Shown here one piece after another: positions 40,312 to 48,684 of a DNA stretch of 50,327 bases. The translations under genes were made by a program, and so were the position numbers. The DNA lies in the NCBI GenBank assembly GCA_964561525.1, contig CAZLPY010000003.1, positions 1 through 50,327 of the forward strand, read 5' to 3'. This DNA comes from CAZLPY01 sp964561525. GTDB taxonomy: Bacteria; Patescibacteriota; UBA1384; CAJBMM01. How positions within the stretch are numbered: the stretch's first letter is position 1; every line of letters starts with the position of its first letter. The notes under the pieces were generated by a model. The model did no database searches, had not been told where the DNA came from, and saw only the letters and a list, made by a program, of their open reading frames with translations.

Positions 40312-42870
40312 CTAGGTAACCACGAGTTCATTATCGATATGGCGCACGACAGCGGTTTTACGTTTATCTAACCTTCCCTCAAGGATAGCATCGGCTAGTT
40401 TATCCTCAACTGCGCTTTGAATGAGGCGACGAATTGGTCGCGCGCCGTTTTTAGGGTCATAGCCATGCTCGGCGAGGTATTTGCGAGCGGCTTGATCAAC
40501 CTGCACCTTCAAACCGCGCTCCTTGGCTCGGGCGATCAACTCTTCAATATGCAAATCGACAATTTTGCGGACGTGCTCTTTGGTTAGTGGATTAAATACG
40601 ACAATGTGATCGAGGCGGTTTAAAAACTCCGGAGCAAAATGATCATGCAAGCTTTTCACCACATCATCCTTGACCAGCTGAAATGATTTGAGTGCTTGGG
40701 CTTCCTCATCTAAATTCTCAGCCTGAAATCCGAGCGTCGCTTGGCTGGTCATCTGCTCAACGCCGATGTTTGAGGTCATGATAATCAAGGCGTGGCGGAA
40801 ATCGATGCGACGACCTTTGGCATCTGTCAAAAAACCGTCTTCTAAAATTTGCAATAACATGTTGAACACGTCGGGGTGAGCTTTTTCGATTTCATCCAAC
40901 AAAATTACGCTGTAGGGGTGATGGCGGATAGTCTCACTCAATTTACCGCCTTCTTCGTAGCCGACGTAACCCGCCGGTGCACCGATCAGTCGAGAGACGT
41001 TATGCCGTTCCATAAACTCTGACATATCAATTTTGACCAAGGCACTTTCCTTACCATATACCTGACGGGCGATCACCTTAGCGAGCTCAGACTTTCCTAC
41101 TCCGGTTGGCCCAAGGAAAATAAATGATCCGGTTGGCCTGGCAGTTTGGCCGATGCCAGTGCGCGCCCGACGAATGACCCGTGCAACGGTGCCGATTGCC
41201 TCGTCCTGGCCAATCACACTTTTGCGTAGTTGTGCCTCTAATTGTTGAATTTGGGCGATGTCTTCGCTGGCCAAGGTAGCCTGTGGTATCCCAGTGAGCC
41301 GGGCGATCGTTTTTTCGATATCAATCTTGGTAATCATGATCATTTTTGCGCTTGTCGCTCGCACACTGGTTTTTTCAACCGCGCGTTTCACCACCTCTTC
41401 TTTTCGCTGCAGTTTCGAGGCATCATCATACTGCTCTTGTAGCACCGCACGCTCTTTGGCAGCACTGATTTGCTCAAGGCGTAAGCGTAGTTCCGCAAGT
41501 GTTTTTTGGTTTTTGTTGCCGGATCGCACGCGGGCCGCGGTTTCATCTATCAAGTCAATTGCTTTATCGGGTAAGTACCGATCAGTAATATAGCGGTTGC
41601 TAAGCGTTACAGCCGCTTCAATCGCCTCGTCAGTAATCTTTACTTGGTGATACTGTTCATACTGCGGGCGAATGCCTTCCAAAATGTGCACGCTATCGCC
41701 CACGGACGGTTCATTCACCACTATGGATTGGAAGCGGCGGGTTAGGGCGGCGTCACGCTCAATGTGTTTTTGGTATTCGTTTAATGTAGTAGCACCAATG
41801 ACGCGTAATTGTCCCTTGGCAAGTGACGGCTTTAGTATCTGTGCCGCGTCAAGCGAAACTTCAGCACTTCCGGCGCCGATGATGGTGTTCAGTTCATCCA
41901 TAAATAACATTGCATTGTCGAGCTTCAATAACTCGTCAATCACCTTTTTAATCCGTTCCTCAAACTGGCCACGGTACATTGTACCAGCAACCAGCAGCGC
42001 TAAATCGAGCGCCAGCAATTTTTTGCCAACTAAACTGGCCGGAACATCACCAGATACGATGCGCTGCGCAATCCCTTCGACGATAGCGGTTTTACCGACT
42101 CCCGGCTCGCCGATCAGCACCGGATTATTTTTGGTACGACGGGATAGGATTTCGATCACGCGAGTAATTTCTTGCTCACGACCGATCACTGGGTCAAGCT
42201 TGCCTTCGGCGGCCATTTTGGTTAAGTCGGTGCTGAAATAATCGAGCGCGCTGGAGCCTTTTAAGCGTCGGCGCGGCACACTACGTGATTCTGAGGGTCC
42301 AAACCCGTCACTCCCATCAATTTCATCAAGCATACGCGGCATTTCATTCTCGTCACGGGCGTCACCTTGATTTGGTCGGAATCGTGGTAGCGATTTTTCA
42401 TCACTACCAAGCGAATCAAGCTGCATTAACTCTTGAAACAGGCCAATTACTTGATTTTTGATACGCTCAGGGTCGATATTGAGGTGTCGTAGTGCAACGT
42501 ACGCACGAGATTGATTATCTGATAGCACGGCTAGCAACAGATGCTCAGTGTCAATGCCGACGTGCCCAAACTGGGCGGCGATGTTCATGGCACGATCGAG
42601 GGCGGTGCGAGTATCCTCGGCTAATGCCGGGAGCTGTGTACGTGTTTTTGGTGTTGCATCGCCTTGATGAGCTAGCTCTGACTCTATCTTTTGGGCAGTC
42701 ACATCGTAGCTTTGCAAAATGCCGTGTGCCAGCGAATCCTTATGCAGCAGCATGCCGAGTAAGACGTGGTTGGTTGTGGTTTTGGCATGTGCGTCCACCG
42801 CTAAATACTGCGCCGATGTCAGCACCCGCTTAGCATTTTCACTAAATTTATTGAAGTAACTTTCGTCCAC
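40312..42870 (-). CDS. clpC: ATP-dependent Clp protease ATP-binding subunit ClpC
   Basis: An AAA+ unfoldase. The 852-residue protein has two Clp N-domain repeats (about 4-150), the first AAA+ domain with GEPGVGKTAIVEGIAQRIV (about 257-275), a coiled-coil M-domain region (about 440-500), and the second AAA+ with GPTGVGKSELAKVIARQVYG and RLIGAPAGYVGYEEGG. The loop MTSQATLGFQ (LGF type) fits ClpP binding; ClpP itself is not in the window. GTG start at 42870 with AAAGGAG 7 nt upstream. Confidence 0.96.
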   Translation of the reverse strand: MDESYFNKFSENAKRVLTSAQYLAVDAHAKTTTNHVLLGMLLHKDSLAHGILQSYDVTAQKIESELAHQGDATPKTRTQLPALAEDTRTALDRAMNIAAQFGHVGIDTEHLLLAVLSDNQSRAYVALRHLNIDPERIKNQVIGLFQELMQLDSLGSDEKSLPRFRPNQGDARDENEMPRMLDEIDGSDGFGPSESRSVPRRRLKGSSALDYFSTDLTKMAAEGKLDPVIGREQEITRVIEILSRRTKNNPVLIGEPGVGKTAIVEGIAQRIVSGDVPASLVGKKLLALDLALLVAGTMYRGQFEERIKKVIDELLKLDNAMLFMDELNTIIGAGSAEVSLDAAQILKPSLAKGQLRVIGATTLNEYQKHIERDAALTRRFQSIVVNEPSVGDSVHILEGIRPQYEQYHQVKITDEAIEAAVTLSNRYITDRYLPDKAIDLIDETAARVRSGNKNQKTLAELRLRLEQISAAKERAVLQEQYDDASKLQRKEEVVKRAVEKTSVRATSAKMIMITKIDIEKTIARLTGIPQATLASEDIAQIQQLEAQLRKSVIGQDEAIGTVARVIRRARTGIGQTARPTGSFIFLGPTGVGKSELAKVIARQVYGKESALVKIDMSEFMERHNVSRLIGAPAGYVGYEEGGKLSETIRHHPYSVILLDEIEKAHPDVFNMLLQILEDGFLTDAKGRRIDFRHALIIMTSNIGVEQMTSQATLGFQAENLDEEAQALKSFQLVKDDVVKSLHDHFAPEFLNRLDHIVVFNPLTKEHVRKIVDLHIEELIARAKERGLKVQVDQAARKYLAEHGYDPKNGARPIRRLIQSAVEDKLADAILEGRLDKRKTAVVRHIDNELVVT

Positions 42871-42935
42871 GAATGAACTCCTTTTTCAGAGTTTCGATAT
42901 GTAATGCAGCAAACAAGTAGTAACGCCCGGAATGA

Positions 42936-44180
42936 TTACTCCAGAGTAGGCTCATTTACAGATGCTTGGTCGTTCTTAGATTTTTTTGTAGCCTTTTTGG
43001 TGCTCGACTTAGTTTTTGACCCAGTTTTTGCCGTGGCCTTTGATTTGGCGGTTTTTTTGACCGGTGTCGCATTTTCACCGGCTTCCTCAGTCACCTCAGC
43101 AGCATGATCTTCCTGCTTCATTTCAGCTGCAGTAGCCCCGTCACCATGTTTTTCAATATCGATGTCCCAACCGGTTAGTTTGCTGGCTAGGCGCACATTT
43201 TGGCCACTGCGTCCGATCGCCAACGAAAGTTGGTCCTCCGGTACCGCTACTCGAGCTGATGACACATTTTCGTTTAATGCTACCGTAAGGACTTTGGCTG
43301 GTGACAAGGCGTTGGTAATAAACTGGATTGGGTTTTCGTCCCACAAAATGATATCAATTTTTTCCTCGCCTAGTTCAGCGAGCACTGCTTGCACGCGAAT
43401 ACCGCGCTGGCCAACACAGGATCCAACAGGGTCTAGGCCCTCTTGATTGGCTGCGACCGCTACTTTGGAGCGCGTCCCGGCCTCGCGGGCGATCGATTTA
43501 ATTTCCACTGAACCGGCGGCAATTTCCGGCACTTCAAGCTCAAACAATTTAGCCACAATTGCAGCATCGGCACGTGATACCGAAACCTGGGGGCCACGCA
43601 TGGTCTCAACTACCTCTTTCACAAATACTTTGAGGCGCTGACCAATATGATAATGCTCACCACGAATTTGCTCAGAAGGAAACATCACACCGTTAATTTT
43701 GCCGAGGTTGATGATCACGTTCTCACCCTCAATTTGCTGGACCGATCCGTTGAGCAGCGCATGCTCTTTTTGCTTAAACTCTTCGTACAGTAGCTCACGT
43801 TCAGCTTGGCGGATGCGCTGGATAATCACTTGCTTCGCGGTTTGAGCGGCGATACGGCCAAAATCACTCTCGGTAGGCAGCGGCATACTAATCTCATCGC
43901 CAACTTTAACGTCTTTTTTAAACAATTTGGCTTGCTCCACCGTCATTTCGGATTCAAGCTCCTTTAACTCTTCGTCGGCAACTACGTTGTACACGCGCTC
44001 AACTTGCATCTCATCCTGATCGGGATCAAGGTGCACGCGGATTATTTGATCGGGACGGCCAAAATCTTTACGATATGCTGCCGCTAAGGCCGCTTCAACC
44101 GTATCCATGATAATTTCTTTTGCCAGGCCTTTTTCTTCAGCGATTTGGGTGATGGCTGATACTAATTCTTTGGTTGCCAC
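42936..44180 (-). CDS. nusA: Transcription elongation/termination factor NusA
   Basis: NusA binds RNA polymerase and helps hairpin termination and pausing. The 414-residue protein has the N-terminal polymerase-binding domain (1-130), an S1 domain (about 135-200: GSVQQIEGENVIINLGKING), and two KH domains: DPVGSCVGQRGIRVQAVLAE (about 253-272) and EDQLSLAIGRSGQNVRLA (about 314-331). It lacks the acidic repeats of long NusA and ends in a basic Lys/Ser/Thr tail (TAKSKATAKTGSKTKSSTKK). GTG start with GAAGGAG 6 nt upstream. The leader carries a terminator close to the transcription start (44291-44321). Confidence 0.96.
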   Translation of the reverse strand: MATKELVSAITQIAEEKGLAKEIIMDTVEAALAAAYRKDFGRPDQIIRVHLDPDQDEMQVERVYNVVADEELKELESEMTVEQAKLFKKDVKVGDEISMPLPTESDFGRIAAQTAKQVIIQRIRQAERELLYEEFKQKEHALLNGSVQQIEGENVIINLGKINGVMFPSEQIRGEHYHIGQRLKVFVKEVVETMRGPQVSVSRADAAIVAKLFELEVPEIAAGSVEIKSIAREAGTRSKVAVAANQEGLDPVGSCVGQRGIRVQAVLAELGEEKIDIILWDENPIQFITNALSPAKVLTVALNENVSSARVAVPEDQLSLAIGRSGQNVRLASKLTGWDIDIEKHGDGATAAEMKQEDHAAEVTEEAGENATPVKKTAKSKATAKTGSKTKSSTKKATKKSKNDQASVNEPTLE

Positions 44181-44233
44181 GTGGGACTCCTTCGTTGCTC
44201 ATGAATCTTACATCATGAAGGACATTTACTACT

Positions 44234-44239
44234 ATTGTA
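44234..44239 (-). promoter_or_regulatory. Possible second nusA promoter (extended -10)
   Basis: Minus strand TGATACAAT: an extended -10 (TG-A-TACAAT), about 54 nt before the GTG. It lies beyond the attenuator hairpin, so its transcripts would escape it. No matching -35. Confidence 0.45.
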
Positions 44240-44290
44240 TCACATATTCCTGAATCTCTGGTTGTAATATCAGGCTTTGTGAATTCGGGT

Positions 44291-44321
44291 AAAAAAAACA
44301 GCTGTCTAGCATCTAGACAAC
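44291..44321 (-). terminator. Intrinsic terminator at the start of the nusA transcript
   Basis: On the minus strand GTTGTCTAG pairs with CTAGACAGC around ATG (9 bp, one G-T), and eight T follow after a TG. The hairpin begins 1-2 nt after the inferred transcription start from 44330-44359. It must therefore reduce transcription into nusA unless modulated. Confidence 0.75.
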
Positions 44322-44329
44322 CTAAAATG

Positions 44330-44359
44330 AGTATAGCATAATCTACCGCTTTTTGTCAA
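44330..44359 (-). promoter_or_regulatory. Strong nusA promoter
   Basis: Minus strand: perfect TTGACA (44354-44359), 18-nt spacer, TATACT (44330-44335); inferred start near 44323. Confidence 0.8.
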
Positions 44360-44451
44360 TTGCTTCTATACTAAAGGGAGCTGTGACCTGTAACTTTACA
44401 ATTGTTTTACCGAATCGACCTCATGGAAGGATCGGGAGGAAGGATACCGTC

Positions 44452-45414
44452 ATGATTACGAGTGCAAGTACGCCATCATCTCTCGACCGTCCGGGTCGGT
44501 CTGGCGTGGCGAAGTTTTTCATTAGACTGTGGCCTAAGTTTGCGCCATGGACATTGATCGTGCTTGTCTGCATCCCGTTTGTTGGCACCACCTATGCTAT
44601 CACTGAGTTGTGGCAACGTGCGGTGTCGTGGGGTGATCTTGGCTTGATGTTTGGGATGTACTGCTTCACTGGTCTCGGTGTAACGATGGGTTATCACCGC
44701 ATGCTCACCCACCGCAGCTTTGAGGCACATCCCATCCTCAAATTCACCCTGCTGGTTGCCGGCTCAATGGCCCTTGAAGGACCGCCCAATATTTGGGCGC
44801 GGACGCACATCAAACATCATGCGCATTCCGACAAAAAAGATGATCCGCACAGCCCCATCGCCGGGTTTTGGCACGCCCACATGGGTTGGTTTGTGTCAAG
44901 TGATCCGGTCGAGAAGACGTACGGGGCCTGGCTCGATCGCGATCGCATGATTATGTTTGTCAGCCGCACGTTCCCTATTTGGGCGGTGCTAACATTCCTG
45001 ATTCCCTTCTGGATAGGCGGCTGGACCGGGCTGCTGTGGGGCGGCTTGGTGCGCGTTTTTTTGTGCCATCACACTACCTGGAGCATCAACTCCGTCTGCC
45101 ACACCTTCGGAGATCGAATGTTCGATACTCCTGACCAAAGTCGTAATCTTCCCTGGTGGTTGCAGTGGATTGTTTGGATCGGATTTGGTGAGCCTAATCA
45201 CAATAACCATCACTTTGCTCAGAGGTCTGCTCGTCATGGGCTCAAGTGGTGGCAGATCGACATCTCCTACTACTTGATTTGCCTGCTCGAGTTTCTGGGG
45301 TTGGTGTGGAATGTTTGCGTGTACAATATGCGCGAACGCAAGCTCATCACGAGGAAGAACAGATCACTCTGGCGCATGATTATACCAGCCACTGTTGGAT
45401 CTTCGCTCATTTGA
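44452..45414 (+). CDS. Delta-9 type acyl-CoA/lipid desaturase
   Basis: A membrane di-iron desaturase. From ATG at 44452 (GGAGGAAGGA 7 nt upstream) it has 320 residues and four hydrophobic spans. All three histidine boxes are present: HRMLTHRSFEAH (HxxxxH, about 83-94), HIKHHAHSD (HxxHH, about 121-129) and NHNNHHFAQRSARHG (HxxHH, about 260-274). GFWHAHMGW and the spacing fit the stearoyl-CoA desaturase group. Patescibacteria usually lack fatty acid synthesis, so it probably modifies acyl chains taken up from a host or partner cell. Hairpin terminator after the gene. Higher GC than its neighbours. Confidence 0.88.
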   Translation: MITSASTPSSLDRPGRSGVAKFFIRLWPKFAPWTLIVLVCIPFVGTTYAITELWQRAVSWGDLGLMFGMYCFTGLGVTMGYHRMLTHRSFEAHPILKFTLLVAGSMALEGPPNIWARTHIKHHAHSDKKDDPHSPIAGFWHAHMGWFVSSDPVEKTYGAWLDRDRMIMFVSRTFPIWAVLTFLIPFWIGGWTGLLWGGLVRVFLCHHTTWSINSVCHTFGDRMFDTPDQSRNLPWWLQWIVWIGFGEPNHNNHHFAQRSARHGLKWWQIDISYYLICLLEFLGLVWNVCVYNMRERKLITRKNRSLWRMIIPATVGSSLI

Positions 45415-45471
45415 GGCCACGGTCTCAAGTCCGACGCCCTCTGACCGTCCCTAAGGGTCTGTATCAAAAAT

Positions 45472-45507
45472 AAGCCTGTGCGCGTTTATCGCGTCCAGGC
45501 TTCCTTT
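45472..45507 (+). terminator. Terminator after the desaturase
   Basis: AAGCCTG and CGCG pair with CGCG and CAGGCTT (mismatched TG/TC in the middle), then CCTTTTT. Confidence 0.85.
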
Positions 45508-45523
45508 TTGCGATTAAAAAAGC

Positions 45524-45551
45524 GGCGAGGGGCAAAAATCTGCTCCTCGCC
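45524..45551 (-). terminator. Terminator of the hypothetical gene at 45575-45958
   Basis: GGCGAGGAGCA pairs with TGCCCCTCGCC (11 bp, one G-T), followed on the minus strand by GCTTTTTTAATCG. It lies 24 nt after the stop. Confidence 0.85.
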
Positions 45552-45574
45552 AGCGTTCGCCTCGGATCGATGTT

Positions 45575-45958
45575 CTATTCGCGGTGGTTGACCGTCACCA
45601 TGATGCGACCATGGTCGCTAGAATTGGTGACAAACACGTGTCCCCATCTTTTATCACCATTGAAGATCATAAGGCCGCGGACTTCGAACCCTTTCTCGCG
45701 GTAGAATTCCGCGATCAGATCCTCAAGTGTTGAGTCGGACACTGGCTTCGATACTCGCAGCATAAAGTCTTCTGCTCGCGATGAGCTCTTGGCGATAATC
45801 AGTGCAGCCTCGATGCCTGCTTCCGCTGCTGCAGGGCCGCATTTAGCCGCGAGTTCGACATGACGTTCAATCTGGCTTTGGCTCTCAACTCCGAGCGCAT
45901 GCGCCAATGTTTCCTCGAGTGTGACTTCCGCGACAGCCGAAGCTATTCCTTGGCTCAT
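45575..45958 (-). CDS. Hypothetical protein (127 aa)
   Basis: No family recognised. From ATG at 45958 (GAGGG 7 nt upstream) the N-terminal half is helical (ASAVAEVTLEETLAHALGVE, ELAAKCGPAAAEAGIEAALI) and the C-terminal part is a short alpha/beta stretch: EFYREKGFEVRGLMIFNGDK and WGHVFVTNSSDHGRIMVTV. No signal peptide or membrane segment. It is a single-gene unit between two terminators. Confidence 0.7.
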   Translation of the reverse strand: MSQGIASAVAEVTLEETLAHALGVESQSQIERHVELAAKCGPAAAEAGIEAALIIAKSSSRAEDFMLRVSKPVSDSTLEDLIAEFYREKGFEVRGLMIFNGDKRWGHVFVTNSSDHGRIMVTVNHRE

Positions 45959-46057
45959 AGTAGAACCCTCACTTTCAGTGTGGATTGTGAAGAGCTGTGA
46001 TATGTCTAGCATTATCTACTTTTACTATGAATTGTCAAATTCAGTATGGCACCACTA

Positions 46058-46780
46058 CTAACGCGCTGTCAGCTTGTGCCAGAGAATAAGTAGGAACATT
46101 TGTGGTAGGGCAAGCTGTCTTCTCCACCTCCATGGCTCGTGCACGAGGCGCCACAGCCACTCTAGGCCAACATCGCGCATTAGTTTTGGAGCGCGTTTTT
46201 GCTTGCCGGCTACAAAATCGTAGGTGCCGCCTACTCCCATCATCACCGGCACATTCAGCTCGTGTTTATGCTCGTGGATCCACAGCTCTTGTTTTGGAGC
46301 ACCCCAGGCGACGAACAGAATTTGGGGGTTAGAATTTTGAATTTGGGGAATGAGGTCAGGATCATCGGGATCTCCTTCTGAAATGCCGACTATTTTTAGT
46401 TCAGGATGCAGTTGCTGCCAAATTTTAGCAGTATGGGCTGCCGCACCACCCCGACCGCCAAGCAAAAATACCGAATACCCCTCTTTGGCGGCGATCGCCA
46501 CAATATCACCCGCTAAATCCACCCCCGGGATGCGTGGCGGCACGGGCTGATTGGTCAACGTAGCTGCTAGCACCACCCCGGCACCGTCCGCCAGGCACAA
46601 ATCGGCTTCGCCAAGCGCTTTTTTGAACTCTAGGTTTCGTTGCGCCTCCATAATAAATTCAACGTTCACCGTGGCAATTTGGTGCGGCTTTTCAGAATCA
46701 ACGAATTGATGAATGGCCGCCAGCACTTCATCGTGGGAATGAGTGTCGATTCGGATATCTAGAATATTGCATTGAGACAT
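46058..46780 (-). CDS. WecG/TagA/CpsF-family glycosyltransferase
   Basis: Transfers an N-acetyl-hexosamine-type sugar to a lipid-linked acceptor in wall teichoic acid or polysaccharide synthesis. From ATG at 46780 it has 240 residues: PHQIATVNVEFIMEAQRN, LGEADLCLADGAGVVLAATL, GVDLAGDIVAIAAKEGYSVF, LLGGRGGAAAHTAK and VAWGAPKQELWIHEHKHEL (usual GxPxQE), then MGVGGTYDFVAGKQKRAPK. The run PQIQNSNPQI is encoded by repeat words (46319-46347). It follows the GT4 gene at 46833-47954 by about 52 nt, so it is in the same operon. Confidence 0.92.
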   Translation of the reverse strand: MSQCNILDIRIDTHSHDEVLAAIHQFVDSEKPHQIATVNVEFIMEAQRNLEFKKALGEADLCLADGAGVVLAATLTNQPVPPRIPGVDLAGDIVAIAAKEGYSVFLLGGRGGAAAHTAKIWQQLHPELKIVGISEGDPDDPDLIPQIQNSNPQILFVAWGAPKQELWIHEHKHELNVPVMMGVGGTYDFVAGKQKRAPKLMRDVGLEWLWRLVHEPWRWRRQLALPQMFLLILWHKLTAR

Positions 46781-46832
46781 ATGACATAAGGCATAAGACA
46801 TAAGAGAAAACGCTTCCCTATAGTCTTACGTC

Positions 46833-47954
46833 TTAAGTCTTACGTCTTAAGTCTTGTCCCTCAATCACCCTCTTCAATTTCTGCTGAAATTGCTCTTTGC
46901 TAAACTGCTGCGCGTGTTCGTGAATTGCTTTTGGGTCAAGTTTGGATTCTATTTTTTCGAAGCGCTCAATTGCCGCAATCATTCCTTCTGTCGAATGATC
47001 GTCGAATAACACTCCGGTTGTGCCATCGACTACTGTTTCAGTAGTACCACCTTTGTTGTAAGCGATGACCGGCACGCCACATGCCATCGCCTCGACTGGC
47101 ACTAAGCCAAAGTCATCAATGCACGGCCACAACAATGCTTTAGCTCCTTGCGTCTCAGCTCTAACAGCACCATCTTCTAAGAATCCAGTAAACTGAATCG
47201 TTGGCCCGGCCATCGCTTGCAGATGCTCCAGCTCCTCCCCTGCCCCGATAACATGCAATTCTCTCCCTAGTTTGGTACACGCTTGCACGGCCAGTTCAAT
47301 CCGTTTTGGTGGGGTAAGGCGGCAGACGGTGATGTAATAATCGGATGACGGAGAATGAAGGACGGAGGACGGAACGTAAAAATCTGAATCAAAGCCGGGA
47401 TACAAAACAGTAGCATCACGGCGGTAAAACTTGTGGATGCGATCAGCTACTGTCTGCGAGTTTCCAAGCATCATGTCGGGCCGCTGTGCGGCTAAGTAAT
47501 CCCACTCCCGCAGCCGATGTAGGAATCGCTGCGCCACTGCCCCTTTAAAACCACGGTCCCATGCTTTTTCTTTCATGTATTGGTAGTGATAATCCCACAA
47601 AAAGCGGGCTGGTGTGTGGTAGTAGCAAATATGAGTTGTTTCAGGCTGCGTAATCACCCCATGAGCAAACGCGCTGGAGAGCGATAACACCACGTCAAAC
47701 CCACTAAAATCCCAATCCTCTACCGCCATGGGATACAGCGGCATCGCGAGGGTGTGGCCGCGTTTTTTTAGTACCGGCAAGCGCTCAATCATTGAGGTAC
47801 GGATATCCCAGCCGTCCATGCGGTGATGCATGCGCTCCGGGCTATATCGTAGGGTAAAAATCGGTGCCTCGGGATACATCTCGTGCACGTGCTCAAGCAC
47901 GCGCTCCGCACCGCCGTAGGTTAATAAAAAGTCATGTACAATGGCTAATTTCAC
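46833..47954 (-). CDS. GT4-family glycosyltransferase with repeat-encoded loop
   Basis: GT-B enzyme, 373 residues: IVHDFLLTYGGAERVLEHVH at the N terminus, TRYSPERMHHRMDGWD-like middle, and CRLTPPKRIELAVQACTKLG, then LLWPCIDDFGLVPVEAMACG and PVIAYNKGGTTETVVDG. The loop VPSSVLHSPSSDY, before the donor domain, is encoded by GGACGGAGGACGGA-type words near 47350-47372, probably an in-frame repeat insertion. The GTG start at 47954 follows TAGAAT by 6 nt, with no ribosome binding site, so the mRNA looks leaderless. wecG follows downstream. Confidence 0.9.
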   Translation of the reverse strand: MKLAIVHDFLLTYGGAERVLEHVHEMYPEAPIFTLRYSPERMHHRMDGWDIRTSMIERLPVLKKRGHTLAMPLYPMAVEDWDFSGFDVVLSLSSAFAHGVITQPETTHICYYHTPARFLWDYHYQYMKEKAWDRGFKGAVAQRFLHRLREWDYLAAQRPDMMLGNSQTVADRIHKFYRRDATVLYPGFDSDFYVPSSVLHSPSSDYYITVCRLTPPKRIELAVQACTKLGRELHVIGAGEELEHLQAMAGPTIQFTGFLEDGAVRAETQGAKALLWPCIDDFGLVPVEAMACGVPVIAYNKGGTTETVVDGTTGVLFDDHSTEGMIAAIERFEKIESKLDPKAIHEHAQQFSKEQFQQKLKRVIEGQDLRRKT

Positions 47955-47960
47955 CTTGTT

Positions 47961-47983
47961 ATTCTACCAGAATTATCACAATT
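47961..47983 (-). promoter_or_regulatory. Leaderless-type promoter of the GT4-wecG operon
   Basis: Minus strand: TAGAAT (47961-47966), 6 nt before the GTG at 47954. TCAACA lies 17 nt upstream of it (about 47984-47989). Confidence 0.55.
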
Positions 47984-48019
47984 TGTTGAGTCGTATGTTC
48001 GGCGCATGTACTAAATCTA

Positions 48020-48047
48020 TTGTATATACAGAATATTGTGGTATAAT
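48020..48047 (+). promoter_or_regulatory. Promoter of the hypothetical gene at 48086
   Basis: TTGTAT (48020-48025), 16-nt spacer, TATAAT (48042-48047). Confidence 0.6.
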
Positions 48048-48085
48048 ATAGGAAGGACGTTTACATCTTATCATGGAGGAGCGCT

Positions 48086-48637
48086 ATGTACCTGTTTGAA
48101 GGTCAAGGCATCGTTGTGCCAGGAATGAGTTACTCTGTGAGTCCCATCGGCATCGTTATCACCTATCTGGACGGGGGCAGTGCGGTTGGTATGCTGTATC
48201 GGCCCCCCAACCACCACGACGGAGCCATGCTGATGATGCTTCATCGGAAATCGCCGGATCATTTCAGACAGTATTGCCTTGATGTTGTAAGAAAGGCCGC
48301 TGCAGACGGCAGGCAACATGCCGAGCCTGGATCAATCTACCTCAGGGTAGGACGTAGCCAGCTTTTTTGCAAGCCTTACACCTCAACCGGGAACTCTCAA
48401 CGACGAGGCGCGCAGGGGGGAGCGCCATTCGATTTCTCGCAGTGCGTTGAGGATCGAAGATCAGATCTAGGCGATACTTCGGTCCGGAATAGCACCGCAC
48501 CGCTTTCGCCTGACCAGAGCGCACGGCCCGATCCTCCATTAACACGACCTCTGGACGACAGAGGTGACACGCTTACACTTCTGACCGAGTTGTTCGGCAC
48601 ATCGCTTCACCGCGACACCAGGCAACCTCGGAGGTAG
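48086..48637 (+). CDS. Hypothetical protein (183 aa)
   Basis: No family recognised. ATG at 48086 with GGAGGAG 4 nt upstream and a TTGTAT/TATAAT promoter. Residues 1-70 look ordered (YLFEGQGIVVPGMSYSVSPI, GIVITYLDGGSAVGMLYRPP); the rest is Arg/Ser/Pro/Asp-rich and likely disordered. Two terminators bound it. The codon and base composition is richer in GC than the GT4 genes on either side. Confidence 0.6.
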   Translation: MYLFEGQGIVVPGMSYSVSPIGIVITYLDGGSAVGMLYRPPNHHDGAMLMMLHRKSPDHFRQYCLDVVRKAAADGRQHAEPGSIYLRVGRSQLFCKPYTSTGNSQRRGAQGGAPFDFSQCVEDRRSDLGDTSVRNSTAPLSPDQSARPDPPLTRPLDDRGDTLTLLTELFGTSLHRDTRQPRR

Positions 48638-48656
48638 TTTGTCAGTTCCAGCCACA

Positions 48657-48684
48657 GGCGGCGCAACCAAACAATTGCGCCGCC
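48657..48684. terminator. Shared terminator between converging genes
   Basis: A perfect 10-bp stem GGCGGCGCAA/TTGCGCCGCC with an 8-nt loop; TAATTTTTTG follows on the plus strand. It lies between the plus-strand gene ending at 48637 and the minus-strand GT4 gene whose stop codon is at 48685. Confidence 0.85.
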
